From: Pseudonocardia sp.
Lineage (GTDB): Bacteria; Actinomycetota; Actinomycetes; Mycobacteriales; Pseudonocardiaceae
Reading direction: 5' to 3'
DNA: 7,271 nucleotides
Assembly: GCA_030147065.1 (NCBI GenBank)
Contig: JASLAP010000644.1
Coordinates: 1-7,271 of the forward strand
In this document: piece by piece, positions 5,600 to 7,271 of the stretch
How the letters are laid out: each line of letters starts with the position of its first letter
Numbering within the stretch: position 1 is the first letter of the stretch
Program-made: the position numbers and the translations under genes
The notes under the pieces: generated by a model
Databases searched by the model: none
What the model saw: the letters and a program-made list of their open reading frames with translations, nothing else
Told to the model about the DNA's origin: nothing

Positions 5600-5667
5600 C
5601 CGCGCACACCCCGCGGTCGCGGCGCACACGTCAGGGCGTGTGCGCGGTGGCTGTCAGGTGTGCGCGG
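5600..5667. promoter_or_regulatory. Symmetric array of four GTGTGCGC/GCGCACAC octamers, candidate TetR operator
   Basis: GCGCACAC occurs at 5602-5609 and 5622-5629, and its complement GTGTGCGC at 5638-5645 and 5658-5665. All four copies mirror one another exactly about the point between 5633 and 5634. The inner pair extends to 9-base arms (5622-5630, 5637-5645) with a 6-base centre. The outer pair extends to 11-base arms (5600-5610, 5657-5667). The last copy lies in the final crotonase codons. Position and symmetry suggest an operator bound by two TetR dimers. In crotonase mRNA the inner pair could also fold into a terminator hairpin nine bases past the stop. Confidence 0.55.
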
Positions 5668-6364
5668 CCGAGCGGGCGGCGACGAGGTCGGCGAGACCCG
5701 AGCGGAGGGCGGCCAGGGTGTCGGCCCGGGCGCGCAGCTTGGTGTCGGCGTGCGCGGCGGCGTCCAGCCCGGTCGCCGCGGCCGCCGCCCAGGCGTGCGC
5801 GGTGCCCAGCAGCGCGTCCGGCTCGACGGCCTCGTGCAGGAAGCCGGCCTGCACGGCCTCGTCCGGTCCGAAGACCGCAGCCATGGTCGCGGCGCGGTCG
5901 GCCGCGGAGGGCGTGAGCCGGTAGCGCAGGATCGCCAGCGCCGGCGCCGGCACGCTCAGCCCGATCGCCACCTCGTTGGCGGCGAACCGGGCCGATCCCC
6001 GGGCCCCGATCCGCAGGTCGGCCGAGAGCAGCAGGAACGTGCCCATCGCGATGGCGTGGCCGGGCGCCGCGGCGACCACCGGGCGGGGGAACGACAGCAC
6101 CCGCTCGGCCAGCTCGAAGCCCTCGCGCACCATGGCGAGTGCCTCGACCGCGTCGCCGCCGCGCAGCGTGCGCAGGTCGAACCCGCCGGAGAACACCCCC
6201 GCCCGCCCGGTGAGCAGGACCGCGGCCCGGTCCTGCTCGGCCCGGTCGAACGCCGCGCGCAGGTCGCCGAGCATCGCCCGGGACAGCGCGTTGACCTTGC
6301 CGTCGTCCATCGTCACCGTGGCCACGCCGTCGTCACCCAGCCGGTAGGACACCCGATCACCCAT
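5654..6364 (-). CDS. Crotonase / enoyl-CoA hydratase family protein, EchA3-like
   Basis: This 236-residue cytosolic crotonase acts on a CoA thioester. The oxyanion-hole segments are VFSGGFDL (57-64) and GHAIAMG (102-108). The sequence resembles mycobacterial EchA3 (Rv0632c) as I recall it, sharing TMDDGKVNAL, GHAIAMG, FLLLSADLR, ANEVAIG and the C-terminal TKLRARADTLAALRSG. Of the two glutamates used for water addition in classical hydratases, only the second is present (Glu131, NEV). The position of the first is Phe110. Plain hydratase activity is therefore doubtful, and an isomerase or another crotonase reaction is more likely. Start ATG 6364 fits the family's N-terminus and has GGTGGG just upstream. 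The 12 extra in-frame codons to 6400 have non-coding third positions. It lies 32 bases after the methyltransferase and upstream of TetR, all on one strand. Confidence 0.92.
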   Translation of the reverse strand: MGDRVSYRLGDDGVATVTMDDGKVNALSRAMLGDLRAAFDRAEQDRAAVLLTGRAGVFSGGFDLRTLRGGDAVEALAMVREGFELAERVLSFPRPVVAAAPGHAIAMGTFLLLSADLRIGARGSARFAANEVAIGLSVPAPALAILRYRLTPSAADRAATMAAVFGPDEAVQAGFLHEAVEPDALLGTAHAWAAAAATGLDAAAHADTKLRARADTLAALRSGLADLVAARSAAHT

Positions 6365-6371
6365 GCCCACC

Positions 6372-6400
6372 GGTCTATCGGAACGACGTTTCGAAATCAA
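6372..6400 (-). promoter_or_regulatory. Candidate promoter and dyad upstream of the crotonase gene
   Basis: On the minus strand TTGATT (6400-6395) and TAGACC (6377-6372) are 17 bp apart and resemble weak -35 and -10 boxes. ATG 6364 follows seven bases later. The stretch is unusually A/T-rich for the window. A 15-base near-palindrome (6379-6393, AACG and CGTT around a central A, one mismatched pair) fills the spacer and could be an operator. The -10 match is poor, so the gene may instead be read from upstream. Confidence 0.35.
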
Positions 6401-7034
6401 GGTACGAATCGCTCGGCGGCGGTCGCGGCCAGGTAGCTGCGCTCCCCCGGCCGCTCGGTCGGCAGCGGGTCGCGCCGGCGGATCTCGTCCACGGTGAACC
6501 CGGCCGCGTCGAGGGCGTCGACCAGTTCCAGCTCGGTGTGCAGGGTGCAGGTGACCGGCAGCCCGGCGGCGCCCGGCGCGGTGAACGCCCCGGTGCCGAT
6601 GTGCGCCGAGACCAGCAGCGGCGCACCGGGGCGCAGCACCCGGCGCAGTTCGGCGAGGAAGCCGGCAGCGCCGGTCGGGGCACGTGGTGCAGCACCCACA
6701 ACGCGATCAGCCCGCCGCAGGTCCCGGTGCGCAGCGGCAGGTGGGCGCCGTCGCCGCCGACGAGCGGGAGGTCGGGCTCGCGGCGGCGGGCGACCGCGCG
6801 CATCCCGGCCGCCGGCTCCACCCCGACGACCCGGTGGCCGCGACGCGCGAGGTACGCCGCGACGTGTCCCGGACCGCACCCGAGGTCGACCACGGACCCA
6901 ACCGCCCCGGCCGCCAGCGCGCCCACCATCTCCCGGTCGACCGCGAGCTCGCCGAACGGGTCGGCGAAGGTCACCGCGTACTGCTCGGCCATGTCCGAGT
7001 AGGTCCGCCGGACGAGGACCCGGTCGTCCGTCAC
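6397..7034 (-). pseudogene. Class I SAM-dependent methyltransferase, reading frame broken by a one-base shift
   Basis: From GTG 7034 the frame encodes a class I methyltransferase N-terminus: YSDMAEQYAVTF, the SAM-binding motif VVDLGCGPGHVA (48-59), the ribose-binding acid in VVGVEPAAGM (Glu73), GGDGAHLPL with Asp95, and IALWVLHHVPR (110-120). The rest of the domain (GAAGFLAELRRVLRPGAPLL, SAHIGTGAF, ending in ERSYLAATAAERFVP) then continues in the -1 frame to the stop at 6397-6399. One extra G in the run GGGG at 6677-6680 would restore one 212-residue frame reading LHHVPPTGAAGF. This is therefore a true frameshift mutation or a homopolymer sequencing error. The start overlaps the HAD gene's stop as GTGA and has GGAGG upstream. 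The substrate is unknown. If the frame is not restored, the product would be a truncated domain with an unrelated tail to 6375. Confidence 0.8.
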
Positions 7035-7270
7035 CGCGCTCCACCTCCACCCGCGCCGGCCCGCCCGGCCGGCAGGTCCAGCAGGATCTCCAGGTCGGTG
7101 ACGGTCGTCGTGGCGTAGCGGTCGTGGTGCACGGCCACCGCGCCGGCCGCCCGCGCACCGCGCACGTTGCGCGGGCTGTCGTCGACGACGACGCACTCCG
7201 CCGGCGCCCGCCCCAGCATCACCGCCACCCGCCGGTAGACCTCCGGATCGGGCTTGCGGACCCCGATCGC
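7031..7270 (-). CDS. HAD family hydrolase, C-terminal part (5' end outside window)
   Basis: The frame enters from the right edge and ends at 7031-7033. The visible 79 residues contain HAD motif III (VRKPDPEVYRRV, with the conserved Lys) and motif IV (ECVVVDDSPRNVRGARAAG, with the Asp pair that binds Mg2+), followed by AVAVHHDRYATTTVTDLEIL. This is the C-terminal half of a haloacid dehalogenase-like hydrolase of the phosphatase/dehalogenase type. Motifs I and II and the cap lie outside the window, so the substrate cannot be judged. The tail GRAGAGGGGAR is a low-complexity end. Its stop overlaps the GTG of the methyltransferase by four bases, so the two are probably translated together. Confidence 0.85.
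   Translation of the reverse strand, partial: AIGVRKPDPEVYRRVAVMLGRAPAECVVVDDSPRNVRGARAAGAVAVHHDRYATTTVTDLEILLDLPAGRAGAGGGGAR
7039..7048 (-). promoter_or_regulatory. Ribosome binding site of the methyltransferase gene
   Basis: On the minus strand GGAGGTGGAG (7048-7039) lies inside the end of the HAD gene, with GGAGG nine bases and GGAG four bases before GTG 7034. It fixes that GTG as the start of the methyltransferase frame. Confidence 0.55.
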
Positions 7271-7271
7271 C

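Noticed and set aside
5572..5607. Longer N-terminus of TetR from ATG 5607 or 5595
   Set aside because: The codons have many A/T third positions, overlap the octamer array, and lack a ribosome binding site, whereas GTG 5571 has GGAGGTGA directly upstream.
6375..7196. Single 273-codon gene covering HAD end and methyltransferase
   Set aside because: The N-terminal 54 codons are out of frame with the HAD motifs and low-complexity, and the C-terminal part loses methyltransferase similarity after the G4 run. Start at GTG 7034 plus a frameshift explains the sequence better.

Overview
The window is very GC-rich (well over 70% by eye), its genes use G or C at almost every third codon position, and GTG starts are common. 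The gene content fits a high-GC actinobacterium: a DUF1707 protein, a WS/DGAT acyltransferase, a DUF6912 protein, a lactate dehydrogenase close to mycobacterial LldD2 and an MT0933-like small protein. A member of Pseudonocardiales or a relative is my best guess, from general resemblance only. Nothing looks like a prophage, IS element, CRISPR array, tRNA or rRNA. The region reads as ordinary chromosome with some unusual non-coding structure.

Layout. (1) Positions 2-334 (+) hold the end of a DUF1707 membrane protein. (2) Positions 342-2296 (-) hold a two-gene unit, a WS/DGAT acyltransferase followed by a DUF6912 protein that overlaps it at ATGA. The DUF1707 and DUF6912 genes converge with a 7-base gap. 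(3) A 75-base divergent spacer separates WS/DGAT from a SpoU/TrmH RNA 2'-O-methyltransferase (2372-3124, +). Both genes have a -10-like hexamer exactly six bases before the start codon, as expected for leaderless transcripts. (4) An LldD2-like FMN L-lactate dehydrogenase (3246-4466, +) is followed by a 71-residue MT0933-like protein (4512-4727, +). (5) A 259-base convergent spacer (4728-4986) carries a train of inverted repeats, including three related 25-base palindromic units. (6) A minus-strand series reads from the right edge as HAD hydrolase (partial), SAM methyltransferase (frame broken at a G run near 6680), EchA3-like crotonase and TetR regulator (ends at 4987). The 82 bases between crotonase and TetR, plus the last codons of the crotonase, hold four copies of one octamer arranged with exact two-fold symmetry.

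How the genes may fit together. WS/DGAT (storage lipid synthesis), crotonase (acyl-CoA metabolism) and lactate dehydrogenase (carbon oxidation feeding the quinone pool) all concern carbon and lipid metabolism, but there is no sign that they form one pathway. The TetR protein is the obvious candidate to bind the symmetric octamer array just upstream of its own gene, and could thereby regulate itself and perhaps influence the crotonase. I see no clear new defence or mobile system. The most notable signals are the symmetric octamer array, the hairpin train, the paired leaderless promoters and the WS/DGAT active-site substitution.
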